NCBI RefSeq assembly: GCF_000987775.1
Contig: NZ_LAHO01000006.1
Coordinates: forward strand, 1-64,000
Length of the DNA stretch: 64,000 nucleotides
DNA from: Arsukibacterium ikkense
GTDB lineage: Bacteria; Pseudomonadota; Gammaproteobacteria; Enterobacterales; Alteromonadaceae
Direction: 5' to 3'
The notes beneath the pieces were generated by a model. It saw only the letters and a list, made by a program, of their open reading frames with translations. It made no database searches and had not been told where the DNA came from. Positions 27,146 through 36,191 of this stretch are shown here, in pieces (the stretch's first letter is position 1; each line of letters opens with the position of its first letter). The position numbers were made by a program, and so were the translations under genes.

Positions 27146-29026
27146 ATGACCCAATATAGTGAAGTCAAAAAGATCTGTGACGAATTGCAGCAAGCTGGCA
27201 AACCGGTCTCGCTAGACTACCTGCTGGCAAAAGTCTCTGGCGCTCAGGCCAGCCTGGTGGTGCATTATCAAAAATGGCGTAACGAGCAAGCTACCCGCAC
27301 GCCCACAGTAGCGGAAACCGCTTTTAGCGAAGATTTCGTTAATGCGTTTCAACGCGAAGCGCAAATGCATGCCAGTAAACAGCTCGAGCAATTAAATGAA
27401 CAACTGGCGCAGGCTATTCAGGCTGAGGTGCAGGCAGCTGAACATAACCAGCAAATCCAGAAAGATGTGGAACAGCTGCAGCAAAAGCGCTCGGAGCTTG
27501 AAGTCAGTCTGGCACATCAGCAGCAACAACTGGCGGTGCAGTCCGAAAAATATAGTGCGATACGTGACGAGCGAGATCAGGCGCTGCAGCATGCGAAAAG
27601 TCAGCAGCAGGAGCTTGCTGAATCCAAGCAATTACAAGAACAACATAAAATGCAGTTGGAGCAGCTGCAAAAAGAACTGGAAATTGCCGCCACAGAGCGA
27701 CAGCAGGGCGAGCAGCAGCTGCAAAAGAAATTAGAGCAAGCTGCCAGTGAGCTGCAACAAACTCAGCAGCAACTTCAACAATTGCAGCAGCAACTGGCCG
27801 ACACCAATGACAAGCTGAAGGCCGGTGAGCAAGCCGCAGTAAAAGCAGCTGATGACTTAGCCGCGCTACAACAAACGAATGAGCAATTACAACAACACGC
27901 TGCTGCTGAACTTGAAACACTGCAACAACAACTACAACAGCAAGCAGAGCAACATAACCAACAACTTGCTGAGTTACAGGACCAGCTGACCAATGCCAAT
28001 GCAGAGCAGCAGGCCTTGCAAGATAAGCTGAGCCAGACCCTGGCGGTAGAACAACAACTGCAAGAACAACAGCAGCTGAATAAACAGCAACTGCAAGAGT
28101 TAGAAAAGCTGCAGACTACAGCCAAAAAATACGCCGCTGAGCAGCAACAGAGCAGCAACGAAATTGTTGAACTGCAAACTATGCTTAGCGAGTTTGAAAA
28201 CAAACTGCAGCTGGCAACCAAAACCGAAATGCAAGCTGTGGCGCAAAGCCGCCGGCTGCAATCGCAGCTGGAACAGTTGCAACAAGCACAACCAGAAAGC
28301 AGCAATACACCTGAAGATGATGGCCAACAAGCTGCCATTATTGCTGAGCGCGACCAAGCCTTAGCAAAAATAGCTGAGTTACAAACGCTGCAGGCCAACC
28401 TGACTGAAGAACGTGATGCCGCATTGGATCAGGTTGCGATTGAACAAAAGCAACTGGCAAAACTACAAACGCAACAGCAGCCTGATAATCAGGCTGAGTT
28501 AGAAACAGCGTTAGCCGCCCAACAAAAATTAGTGGCTGAGCATAAAGCGGCATTTGAAAGCCTGAAAGCGGAACGTGAAGCCACCCAGCAGGAAGCCGAC
28601 GCACAGCGCAATTTAGTCAGTGAACTGCGGCAACAAATTGACAATCTGCAGCAAGCACAAAGCGCCAAAGGCAGTGACCAGCCCGATTTACAACAATTGG
28701 TTGATCAACTGCGTGCCAGCAATAATATGATGAAAGAGCAAAGTGCCATCACTGCCAATCATCAGGCTGAACAACGCGAGACCATCAAGCAACTGCGGGA
28801 TGAGTTGCAGCAACAACGTGATCAAATGCAGGAAATGCTGATTGATAAGAATCAGTGGGCCAAACAAAAGCAGCAGCTTGAAGAGCAGGTTAGCTTTGTA
28901 AAAAGTAATGCCACTGCGACCATTGAGCGGCTTACCCGTTATCGCGAGCAAGCCCAGGAAAAAATCGAAAAGCTGGAGCAAAAATTGCGCGATCATCAGA
29001 AAGATCCCGCCGCCCGGGCGCATTAA
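27146..29026 (+). CDS. KfrA-like DNA-binding coiled-coil protein
   Basis: Protein of 626 residues. Residues 1-50 (VKKICDELQQAGKPVSLDYL to HYQKWRNEQ) resemble the KfrA N-terminal DNA-binding domain. Residues about 75-610 are one long Gln- and Glu-rich coiled coil with almost no Gly, Cys or Pro. KfrA on IncP plasmids is an autorepressor and nucleoid-like filament involved in stable plasmid inheritance; chromosomal relatives are poorly studied. The intergenic inverted repeat TAGTC-N6-GACTA (27064-27079) could be an operator. The opposite strand appears open over long stretches only because of the low-complexity codons. Confidence 0.8.
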   Translation: MTQYSEVKKICDELQQAGKPVSLDYLLAKVSGAQASLVVHYQKWRNEQATRTPTVAETAFSEDFVNAFQREAQMHASKQLEQLNEQLAQAIQAEVQAAEHNQQIQKDVEQLQQKRSELEVSLAHQQQQLAVQSEKYSAIRDERDQALQHAKSQQQELAESKQLQEQHKMQLEQLQKELEIAATERQQGEQQLQKKLEQAASELQQTQQQLQQLQQQLADTNDKLKAGEQAAVKAADDLAALQQTNEQLQQHAAAELETLQQQLQQQAEQHNQQLAELQDQLTNANAEQQALQDKLSQTLAVEQQLQEQQQLNKQQLQELEKLQTTAKKYAAEQQQSSNEIVELQTMLSEFENKLQLATKTEMQAVAQSRRLQSQLEQLQQAQPESSNTPEDDGQQAAIIAERDQALAKIAELQTLQANLTEERDAALDQVAIEQKQLAKLQTQQQPDNQAELETALAAQQKLVAEHKAAFESLKAEREATQQEADAQRNLVSELRQQIDNLQQAQSAKGSDQPDLQQLVDQLRASNNMMKEQSAITANHQAEQRETIKQLRDELQQQRDQMQEMLIDKNQWAKQKQQLEEQVSFVKSNATATIERLTRYREQAQEKIEKLEQKLRDHQKDPAARAH

Positions 29027-29106
29027 ATAGTAAATCTGTCCCGGATGGAGTTGTACCAGTAATTTGGTCATACCCCTCCGGGCTTTCCGGGAAATGCCAC
29101 AATATT

Positions 29107-30192
29107 ATGCAAATTTTATCAACCTCTAAGCCCAGGTTACCGACATGCATTGCGCTACTGGCCATTGCGTTACTTTGTAGTGGCTGTGCCAGCCCGAACA
29201 CGGTTGCTCAGCTATCAGGAGTGCCGGATAACGCGGCAGAATTGCGCCAGACTAAGCAGCCATTTCGCAATATGTATTATGGCAACATTCCCTATCCGGC
29301 CAATTGTGAGCAGGACTGCTATCTGCCACATCCACTGGTTGCTTGCCAGAGTCCGGCTGAGCAATGTCAATTCACCGGCCTGCAGCATGCTCCGCAGCTG
29401 CAAAGTGGCTTTGCCGTTCGCTGGTTAGGCCATGCCAGTTTTATGATTAATGCCCCCGATGGCCAGCAGATTTTGCTGGATCCGGTAACCGGCCAGTTTG
29501 ACTGGCCGGTTAACTGGGCTGCACATTTGGTCGGCACCAAAACTCGGCGCACCACAGCCACACTCACTGATGCAGAGCTGGCTGCCACAGATGCGGTGTT
29601 GTACTCGCACCTGCATTATGACCATTTCAGCATTAGAGATATCAAACGTATCGGCAACACAGCACACTATTATCTACCTTATGGCATGGCGGCTTATTTA
29701 CCAAAGGGCGGCTATAACGCCACTGAAATGGCCTGGTACAGCAGCGCACGGCAAGGCGGGTTGACTATTCATGCTGTTCCGGCACGGCATTTTAACAGTC
29801 GTACTTTACGAGATGAAAACCAGGCCCTGTGGGCCGGCTGGCTGATCGAGCACGGTAATGAGAAACTCTTTTTTGCGGGTGATACCGGCTATTCACAGCA
29901 TTTCAGCGATATCAGGCAAAAATTCGGCGAAATAGATATTTGCTTACTACCGATAGCGTCTTATCATGGCCCAAACTACCGTGCAGTACATATGACGCCA
30001 GAAGATGCGTTAATGGTGGCTGACGAATTGGGCTGCAAAGTCATGATCCCCTGGGGCTATGGTAATGCCAGCTGGCAAATGGGTGATCACAGCTCGCACT
30101 CGCCGCTGTTACGCTTACTTCATATGCAGCAGCAACTGGATAGCCAGGTGCCGCTGCTGATTTTAAACGAAGGAGATAGTGTCATTTTATAG
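29107..30192 (+). CDS. MBL-fold lipoprotein hydrolase (RomA/NAPE-PLD-like)
   Basis: Lipoprotein of 361 residues with signal peptide and lipobox LCSGC (Cys about 26). The metallo-beta-lactamase fold is shown by YSHLHYDHFS (HxHxDH) near residue 165, followed by later His and Asp ligands in VPARHFNSRT and FFAGDTGYS. This resembles the L-ascorbate/NAPE-phospholipase D-like branch, which includes RomA. The C-terminal Trp and His motif IPWGYGNASWQMGDHSSHSP is as in that branch. Reaction unknown. It converges with the permease downstream, overlapping it by 6 bp. Confidence 0.85.
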   Translation: MQILSTSKPRLPTCIALLAIALLCSGCASPNTVAQLSGVPDNAAELRQTKQPFRNMYYGNIPYPANCEQDCYLPHPLVACQSPAEQCQFTGLQHAPQLQSGFAVRWLGHASFMINAPDGQQILLDPVTGQFDWPVNWAAHLVGTKTRRTTATLTDAELAATDAVLYSHLHYDHFSIRDIKRIGNTAHYYLPYGMAAYLPKGGYNATEMAWYSSARQGGLTIHAVPARHFNSRTLRDENQALWAGWLIEHGNEKLFFAGDTGYSQHFSDIRQKFGEIDICLLPIASYHGPNYRAVHMTPEDALMVADELGCKVMIPWGYGNASWQMGDHSSHSPLLRLLHMQQQLDSQVPLLILNEGDSVIL

Positions 30193-31290
30193 CAGCAGCC
30201 AGCCGAGCAGCAGGCTGAGCGCAAACACCGGCAGCGACCAGTAATGAAACTCGCGCCACAGGCCGGGTTGTTTGCTTAGCCGCAATGCAATTAAATTCGC
30301 CAGCGAGCCAATGGCTAAACCAAAACCACCAACCGTAACACCCCAGCTAAGGGCGCGCCAGTTGTCGGTAAAGTGCTGCAGAAAAATTGCCGCCGGTACA
30401 TTAGAGATCAGCTGCGACAGTAACGCCGAACCGATATAACTGCCATCGGGCAACGCCATTAGCTGCGCCGCCAGTTGCTGCATTAGTGGCAATTGCGCCA
30501 GCAAGCCAAGGTCGATAAACATCAATATAAATACCAGCAGCAATAACCAGTCGATACCGAACACAATACTGCGCTTTAGCAACAAATATGCTGCCAGCAC
30601 GGCCAATCCTGCATAGGGCGCCAGTTGATACTCCATAGCCAGAATAAACAGCGGATAACCAGCCAGCGACCAGCCAAACAGCCGGCGATTGTCACTGTTG
30701 TTGTTATGCGGCAGCATAATATTTAGCTTGCTGCCACTAAAAGCCGCACAGCCAAGCAGTATGGTCAACAGCAGCAAACTTAGCGCCAACGGCGCCATCA
30801 TTAAGCTAAATTGCCAGAAGCGGTACCCCGACGCCTGCCACAACAACAGGTTTTGCGGGTTGCCTATCGGTGTTAAGGCAGAACCTGCATTCACCGCCAG
30901 CGCCAGAAAAATAATCAACCGCCCTACCGGCAGGCCGGTTAAGCGGCCAATGCTTAAACTAATGGGTAGCAAAATAAACAACGCCACATCATTGGTAACG
31001 ATGGCCGATAACAGCGCCGCAAATAACATTAATAGTATTGCCAGTACCCGCTCAGAATGACAAAACGCCAGCAGCCAGGTGGCAAAGCGGGCTAAATAAC
31101 CACTATCTTCCAGCGCCCGGCTAAGTAACATTAATCCTGCCAGCGCCGCTACGGTATGCCAGTCTACCAATGCTATTACATCTGGCGCTGCCGTAGGCTG
31201 CAGCCATAGCAGTATCGGCAACGGCATTAGCAGCGCCAACAATAAGTAGTCTTCGGTAAGGCGGGATAATACCCGGCGTAGGAGCGGCAT
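30187..31290 (-). CDS. SLC13/ArsB-type anion permease
   Basis: Integral membrane protein of 367 residues with about eleven hydrophobic segments. The motifs TNDVALFILLPI and NAGSALTPIGNPQNLLLW match the ion-transporter (IT) superfamily that includes ArsB, NhaD and SLC13 carriers. At 367 residues it is shorter than most members (about 420-480), but both characteristic repeats are visible, so it is probably complete. Substrate is not determined; anions such as arsenite, citrate or sulfate are possible. No arsenic genes are adjacent. Confidence 0.8.
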   Translation of the reverse strand: MPLLRRVLSRLTEDYLLLALLMPLPILLWLQPTAAPDVIALVDWHTVAALAGLMLLSRALEDSGYLARFATWLLAFCHSERVLAILLMLFAALLSAIVTNDVALFILLPISLSIGRLTGLPVGRLIIFLALAVNAGSALTPIGNPQNLLLWQASGYRFWQFSLMMAPLALSLLLLTILLGCAAFSGSKLNIMLPHNNNSDNRRLFGWSLAGYPLFILAMEYQLAPYAGLAVLAAYLLLKRSIVFGIDWLLLLVFILMFIDLGLLAQLPLMQQLAAQLMALPDGSYIGSALLSQLISNVPAAIFLQHFTDNWRALSWGVTVGGFGLAIGSLANLIALRLSKQPGLWREFHYWSLPVFALSLLLGWLLL

Positions 31291-31470
31291 AGTGAACAGA
31301 CTAATTAACAGAGTTCTATCGCTATTCTAGCGCTTAAGTCCAAAGCTGTATCGCAGATTCCACCACGAGCCTGCCCCCGACCAAAAAATTTAGTTTTTCC
31401 CTGACAAGGAACTAGGCATCCGGTAATAAAACCGATAATGTAACGTCTTTGTAAATATGAAGGAAGATGA

Positions 31471-31872
31471 ATGAAATACTGGCTGTTGTTTGTTGGGTTA
31501 AGCATGCCTGCCTTTGCTTATGACCCCGATCCTGAGCAGGTACTGCGCTTTGAACCGTCCCCCTTCCAGAATGTCCAGTTGAGTTGTGAACGTGATAAAC
31601 ACATTGTGCCCAAACGCAGCGAACTGCAACTGGATAACTATGCCCTACTGGCCGCCGACAATGGTGAGCGGGTAGCCATTGTTACCCTGACCAATACCGC
31701 CAGCGGCCAGCGGATATTTAATCAGGATCACATTGTGGCCGTGATGGCTGACTGTGCCCGGATGTTGCCGCAGGCTTTTGAAATACGGCTGGCACCCCGC
31801 CAGCAAACCACCTTACAAATTCATTTTGGCCGTACTTTACAACCGGTACTGCAGTTAATCAGCAGCCAATAG
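31471..31872 (+). CDS. Small secreted hypothetical protein
   Basis: Exported protein of 133 residues; signal peptide MKYWLLFVGLSMPAFA. Two Cys residues (LSCERD and ADCARM) may form a disulfide. The mature part is beta-rich (VAIVTLTNT, EIRLAPRQQTTLQIHF). I do not recognise a family. AAGGAAGATGA precedes the ATG. It overlaps the converging P-loop kinase gene by 18 bp. Confidence 0.65.
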   Translation: MKYWLLFVGLSMPAFAYDPDPEQVLRFEPSPFQNVQLSCERDKHIVPKRSELQLDNYALLAADNGERVAIVTLTNTASGQRIFNQDHIVAVMADCARMLPQAFEIRLAPRQQTTLQIHFGRTLQPVLQLISSQ

Positions 31873-32688
31873 CGTTGGAGTATGTTGTAGGTCGAGCCGT
31901 ACCGTATAGTTAGCCACAGCCGGCAATTGTTGCCAGCTGGCTTGGGTTAGCCGCTGAAATGGCCGCATAAAGCGCGCCAGCTCACGGTCAGTCATGCCCT
32001 GACCGCGTTCACGCCACAGTTGCTGTTCTTGTTTAGCACGCCAACGGCAAATGCTGTCCCAGTCGGGTGCTTGCAGCCAGATTAGCGGCTGTAATAACTG
32101 CCAGTACTGAGCATAACCGCCAGCCAGTTGCTGATTAACATAGTGCCGCCACTGGCCAGCGCTATCTTCAACTGCTTCCAGCGGATTCACCGGCACTGCC
32201 AGCTCAGCCATGGTTTGTGGCTGCACACCCAGGCACCAGCCTTCAACGAAAAGTATATCAAACCGCTGTGCCGGTAAGGACGCTACCGGCTGATCCAGCG
32301 CTTTATCAAATTGCGGCAACGCCACCGGCTTGCCCGCCAGTACCGCCTGCACATCGGTAATTGCGTGCTGGATATAATGGGTTCCCGGCACACCGCGCTG
32401 CGCCAATAAAGGGTGCACAGCCTGCGCCAGCTGCTGGCGCAGCGCTTTATCCAGATAGTAATCATCCAGCGACACGGTGCCAGCGCTAATGCCCGCTGCA
32501 TTGCACTGTGCTGTCAGCGCCCTGGCCAGGGTGCTTTTACCGCTACCCTGAGCCCCGCTGATGCCAATGACAGCGGGGCGCGGCACCCCCGACAGACAAC
32601 CGTATAATTGCTGTAACAGCTGCAGGTAGGCGGCCCCAGCCTGTGGCGGCAATTGCATCTGGCTGATGATGGCACTAACCGGGCTCAT
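31855..32688 (-). CDS. P-loop kinase of the D-glycerate 3-kinase (YggC/GLYK) type
   Basis: Cytoplasmic kinase of 277 residues. The Walker A motif GISGAQGSGKSTLARAL lies near residues 42-58, followed by SLDDYYLDKA and LFVEGWCLGV, all hallmarks of the phosphoribulokinase-like GLYK family, whose best-known members phosphorylate glycerate or related small molecules. The substrate cannot be told from the sequence. The start codon overlaps the stop of the response-regulator gene by 4 bp (ATGA), so this kinase is the third gene of the histidine kinase-regulator operon. Confidence 0.82.
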   Translation of the reverse strand: MSPVSAIISQMQLPPQAGAAYLQLLQQLYGCLSGVPRPAVIGISGAQGSGKSTLARALTAQCNAAGISAGTVSLDDYYLDKALRQQLAQAVHPLLAQRGVPGTHYIQHAITDVQAVLAGKPVALPQFDKALDQPVASLPAQRFDILFVEGWCLGVQPQTMAELAVPVNPLEAVEDSAGQWRHYVNQQLAGGYAQYWQLLQPLIWLQAPDWDSICRWRAKQEQQLWRERGQGMTDRELARFMRPFQRLTQASWQQLPAVANYTVRLDLQHTPTLLAAD

Positions 32689-34052
32689 TCCGGTACCGCC
32701 GGTTGCTCTTCCAGCCAGCGATAAAGGGTGCGGCGGGTAACACCTAATATTTGCGCAGCGCGTTGTTTATTACCCTTGGTATGGTTAAGCACCTGATTAA
32801 CATAATTTTGCTGTAGCTGCTGCAGCGTAGGCCAGCTTTTAGCAGCGGGCGCTGCCTCACTGTCATTGGGCGACTGATAATGGCGAATGCGCTCTGGCAA
32901 ATCGGCCACGGCGATCTGCTGGCCGCTGGCAAAGGTAAAGGCGCGCTCGATGGCGTTTTGCAGCTCGCGCACATTGCCCGGAAAAGGGTAGCGATACAAA
33001 CAATCCAGCGCGGTCTGGTTTAAACCCTGTACGGCTTTTTGTTGCTGGCGCTGAAACTGGCCGACAAAATGGCTGGCCAGCAGCTCTAAATCTTCGGCTC
33101 GCTGGCGCAGTGGCGGTATCGCCAGGCTGAAGGTTTCCAACCGGTAGAATAAATCAGCCCGAAACTGGCCTTGTTCCACCTTTTGCTCTAAATCCTGATG
33201 GGTAGCGGCCAGAATGCGAACATTAACCGCCAGCTCCTGATCGCTGCCCACTGGCCGGATTTTGCCTTCCTGCAATACCCGCAGCAGTTTAGCCTGCAAC
33301 AGCAGCGGCATTTCGGCAATTTCGTCCAGCAATAAGCTGCCACCATCAGCCTCTTTAAATAAACCGGTACGGGCATTGCGGGCACCGGTAAAAGCGCCGG
33401 CAGCATGGCCGAAAAACTCACTTTCCATTAACTCAGCCGGAATACCGGCACAATTTACCGCAATAAAAGGCTTGCTACTGCGTGGGCTTTGCTGATGAAT
33501 AGCCTGCGCTACTAACTCCTTGCCAGTGCCACTTTCCCCCAGAATAAGCACGGCACCCTGCGCCGGGGATAGCTGCGCAATTTGTTGGTACAATAAGCGC
33601 ATCGCCCTACTGTTGCCTACCAGACCGCCGGGGCCGGTTTGCCGGGTCGACTGTCTTAGCTGTTGCACTTCCTGTACCAGGGCCTGGCGCTGCAGCAGCC
33701 GCTGCACAGCTAACGCCAGATGTTCCAGATCCAGCGGTTTAGTCAGGAAATCATCGGCGCCCTGCTTCAATGCCGCCACCGCCTGGCGCACCGTGCCAAA
33801 GGCAGTGATCAGTAGCAGCGCAGGTGGGTTATTGCGCTCTTTTAGTTGCGCCAACAGCTGCATACCATTGATGCCTGGCAGACGAATATCACTGATTACC
33901 AGCGCAAATTGTTGTTCAGGCAGCAATGCCAGTAACGCCTCAGCACTGTCACAGGCGCTTACCTGATAACCGAGCCCGGTCAGCTCTTCCTGCAATAGCT
34001 CTTTTAGTGCCGGATCATCTTCCACTACCGCTATTTGTTGCGGGCTTAGCAT
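32685..34052 (-). CDS. Sigma-54-dependent NtrC-family response regulator
   Basis: Response regulator of 455 residues. The receiver domain (1-120) has the phospho-acceptor Asp in SDIRLPG (about 55). The AAA+ domain follows with Walker A GESGTGKE and the sigma-54 contact loop GAFTGA. A Fis-type helix-turn-helix lies at the C-terminus (NKQRAAQILGVTRRTLYRWL). It activates sigma-54 promoters after phosphorylation. It lies 5 bp after the histidine kinase, and a sigma-54-like promoter occurs at 35656, on the far side of the kinase. Confidence 0.93.
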   Translation of the reverse strand: MLSPQQIAVVEDDPALKELLQEELTGLGYQVSACDSAEALLALLPEQQFALVISDIRLPGINGMQLLAQLKERNNPPALLLITAFGTVRQAVAALKQGADDFLTKPLDLEHLALAVQRLLQRQALVQEVQQLRQSTRQTGPGGLVGNSRAMRLLYQQIAQLSPAQGAVLILGESGTGKELVAQAIHQQSPRSSKPFIAVNCAGIPAELMESEFFGHAAGAFTGARNARTGLFKEADGGSLLLDEIAEMPLLLQAKLLRVLQEGKIRPVGSDQELAVNVRILAATHQDLEQKVEQGQFRADLFYRLETFSLAIPPLRQRAEDLELLASHFVGQFQRQQQKAVQGLNQTALDCLYRYPFPGNVRELQNAIERAFTFASGQQIAVADLPERIRHYQSPNDSEAAPAAKSWPTLQQLQQNYVNQVLNHTKGNKQRAAQILGVTRRTLYRWLEEQPAVPE

Positions 34053-34057
34053 ATGGC

Positions 34058-35551
34058 TTACTCCTGTGCTGCGGCAGACGACGCCGGGGATAACGGCAAA
34101 ATCAGGCAGACTTCACAGCCGCCAGCCGCCAGATTACGCAGTAACACCCGGCCCTGATGTGCCTGCAGTATTTGCTGCACTATTGCCAGGCCCAGGCCAG
34201 TGCCTTTACCCTGCAGCTTGGTTGAGACAAAAGGCGCTACCAGCTCATCTGCAGTCAGATTGGCGGGCAAACCGGGGCCATCATCCTGTACCCGCAGCCA
34301 CAGCTCATTGCCCCGCACATCGGCACTTAGTTGCACCTTAGCTTCAGCCGCTTGCATGGCATTGCGTAACACATTAACCAACGCTAATTCCAGCCTTGGC
34401 ACATCAGCCTGCAGGCTGAGCTCTGGGTACCCCTCAGCCAGCACCGGTATAACGTCGTGCTCCTGCTGTTCGAAACTTAAACTGTGCAAGGCTTGTTGTA
34501 ACAGCTGGCCAAGGGCAATGTGTTGTTGTGCAGCCACCGGAGTATGAGCAAACGCCTGTAACTGCTGTACCATAATGTTTAAACGCGCAACCTGACCACG
34601 CACGGCTTGCAGTTGGCGTTTACTGTCGTCATCGGTTTGCTGACGTAACAGCCGTTGGGCCCGGCCATCAATCACGCTAAGTGGCGCCCCCAGCTCATGC
34701 GCCACGCCACTGACCACCTGACCAATCGCCGCCATGGTCTCCTGTGCTTTTAACTGCTGCGCCAGTTTTTCCCGCTCATGCTGCTGGTTAAGAATAGCGG
34801 CATTGCTGCGGTTAATATGATCCAGCATGTTGTTCAGGCCACGACTTAGCTCGCGTAACTCATTCGGGCCACTGCTCTGTGCCCGGTGCTGGCTGTCACC
34901 GGCTGCCACCCGCCGCATACTGGCCACCAGCCGGGCTACCGGCTGGCCTACCGCACTGCTATGCCCCAGCCACATAATAAGCAGGCTTAGCAGTGCCAGC
35001 GCCAGCCAGCTTAGCCAGGCCAGTTCGGCCAGTTGGTTCAGGGAGCGGGAAAAATCACTTTGTTTGCGGTTAATTTGCAGCAAACCGTGGATCCGCCCCG
35101 AGCGGTCAATAATTGGCAGAAACTGTGAAAATACCGACTCACCCGACACCGAGCGATAACTATCCTGCAACTGGCCGGTGCGCACCACTTCAGACGCAAC
35201 AATACTGTGCGACAAGTCGCGCTCAGTGACCCCTGTAGCGGCAACCAGCGTGCCGTCAGTGTCATAAACCGAGGCGCCATATACCTGGCCAATGGTAAAT
35301 ACCGACTCCAGATAGGTAGTAATAGTCGCCGTGTCTTGCTGTAACAAAGCATCACTGATGGGTACCCGGATCGCCCGGCCTATCAGCTCCAGATCCGAGC
35401 GTAAACTATCAGCCACCAAGGTATTGGTAAAATTCAGGCCAAAGCGCATCGCCAGCGCTGCCAGCAGCAGCATAGGCAATACCACATAAAAAAACAGCCG
35501 GCGCTGCAAGCTGGCCAGCGGCCAGCGCCATAAATTGGTTAATTTTGTCAC
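34058..35551 (-). CDS. Membrane sensor histidine kinase
   Basis: Sensor of 497 residues. Two transmembrane helices (about 18-37 and 178-195) flank a periplasmic sensor of some 140 residues. A HAMP domain follows. The His-phosphorylation site is VSGVAHELGAPLSVIDG (His about 285), then the ATPase motifs N (NVLRNAMQAA), G1 (DDGPGLP) and G2 (GKGTGLGLAIV). The start is GTG at 35549-35551. The ligand is unknown; the partner is the NtrC-type regulator immediately downstream. Confidence 0.92.
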   Translation of the reverse strand: MTKLTNLWRWPLASLQRRLFFYVVLPMLLLAALAMRFGLNFTNTLVADSLRSDLELIGRAIRVPISDALLQQDTATITTYLESVFTIGQVYGASVYDTDGTLVAATGVTERDLSHSIVASEVVRTGQLQDSYRSVSGESVFSQFLPIIDRSGRIHGLLQINRKQSDFSRSLNQLAELAWLSWLALALLSLLIMWLGHSSAVGQPVARLVASMRRVAAGDSQHRAQSSGPNELRELSRGLNNMLDHINRSNAAILNQQHEREKLAQQLKAQETMAAIGQVVSGVAHELGAPLSVIDGRAQRLLRQQTDDDSKRQLQAVRGQVARLNIMVQQLQAFAHTPVAAQQHIALGQLLQQALHSLSFEQQEHDVIPVLAEGYPELSLQADVPRLELALVNVLRNAMQAAEAKVQLSADVRGNELWLRVQDDGPGLPANLTADELVAPFVSTKLQGKGTGLGLAIVQQILQAHQGRVLLRNLAAGGCEVCLILPLSPASSAAAQE

Positions 35552-35565
35552 AAGCCCTCCGCCAA

Positions 35566-35582
35566 TGTATCTAAAGTATACA
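35566..35582. promoter_or_regulatory. Candidate upstream activator site (inverted repeat)
   Basis: TGTAT-N7-ATACA lies about 90 bp upstream of the sigma-54-like promoter, the usual position for an NtrC-type enhancer. The short half-sites make this tentative. Confidence 0.3.
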
Positions 35583-35655
35583 CATAAATGGCCCTTGCTA
35601 GCTGAATGGTAACTTAATCATCATCATGTCATTGATATAGTTGGCTTTTTAAAGT

Positions 35656-35671
35656 TGGCATAATAGTGGCA
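35656..35671 (+). promoter_or_regulatory. Sigma-54-like (-24/-12) promoter before the DUF4168 gene
   Basis: TGGCATAATAGTGGCA matches TGGCAC-N5-TTGCA at most positions. The invariant GG (35657-35658) and GC (35669-35670) are exactly 12 bp apart. The predicted transcript starts about 20-25 bp before the ribosome-binding site of the DUF4168 gene. The NtrC-type regulator is encoded just across the divergent region. Confidence 0.5.
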
Positions 35672-35705
35672 ACAGCTAAGGCGAACTCAACTAAAGGAGA
35701 AACCT

Positions 35706-36086
35706 ATGCGTAAATCATATCTGGCAGTAGTATTGGCAGGCTTAACTATGACAGGCACAGCTCAGTTAGCTCAGGCGCAGGCCAATCCGGCAGCGCCTCA
35801 GGCACAAGCGCAGCAACAGGCTATTAATTTAAATGATGCCATTTTGCTGAAATTCAGTGTGGCAATGGCAGGCGTGCAATCCGTTGGCGCCAAGTATGAA
35901 GCTGAATTTCAAAACGCGGAAGACGCTGAGGCAGCTCAGAAAATTCAGCAGGCCGCGCAACAAGAAATGGTTGCAGCGGTTGAAGCGTCAGGCTTAACCA
36001 CCGAAGAGTACAATCAGATTGCCCAACAGGCGCAGCAAGATGAAGCGCTACGCAGTCGCATTCTGGCCATGACTAATACACAGTAA
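35706..36086 (+). CDS. DUF4168 domain-containing exported protein
   Basis: Protein of 126 residues with a signal peptide cut near AQAQA (about 25). The mature part is helical and rich in Gln and Ala, ending with the DUF4168 pattern GLTTEEYNQIAQQAQQDEAL. Function unknown. AAAGGAGAAACCT is a strong ribosome-binding site. It diverges from the histidine kinase and has a sigma-54-like promoter and its own terminator, so it is a good candidate target of that two-component system. Confidence 0.82.
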   Translation: MRKSYLAVVLAGLTMTGTAQLAQAQANPAAPQAQAQQQAINLNDAILLKFSVAMAGVQSVGAKYEAEFQNAEDAEAAQKIQQAAQQEMVAAVEASGLTTEEYNQIAQQAQQDEALRSRILAMTNTQ

Positions 36087-36108
36087 CGGCCACTTAACTC
36101 GTCTTCTC

Positions 36109-36131
36109 AAAGGCACCTGTTGGTGCCTTTT
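36109..36131 (+). terminator. Rho-independent terminator of the DUF4168 gene
   Basis: Stem AAAGGCACC/GGTGCCTTT with loop TGTT and following TTT, 22 bp after the stop. The T run is short. Confidence 0.8.
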
Positions 36132-36191
36132 CATTTTTGGCGAAACTGGCTAAGGTATAACCTTAATAGTAACTTAGCCAAAGAGCCTGCC

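Noticed and set aside
27392..28604. Several open frames opposite the KfrA-like gene, one rich in Cys and Ser, another in Leu.
   Set aside because: They are the reverse reading of CAG/CAA-rich coiled-coil codons. No start signals or conserved motifs are present.
29033..29095. Possible hairpin between CCCGGA and TCCGGG after the KfrA-like gene.
   Set aside because: The stem is imperfect with a long loop, and there is no T run.
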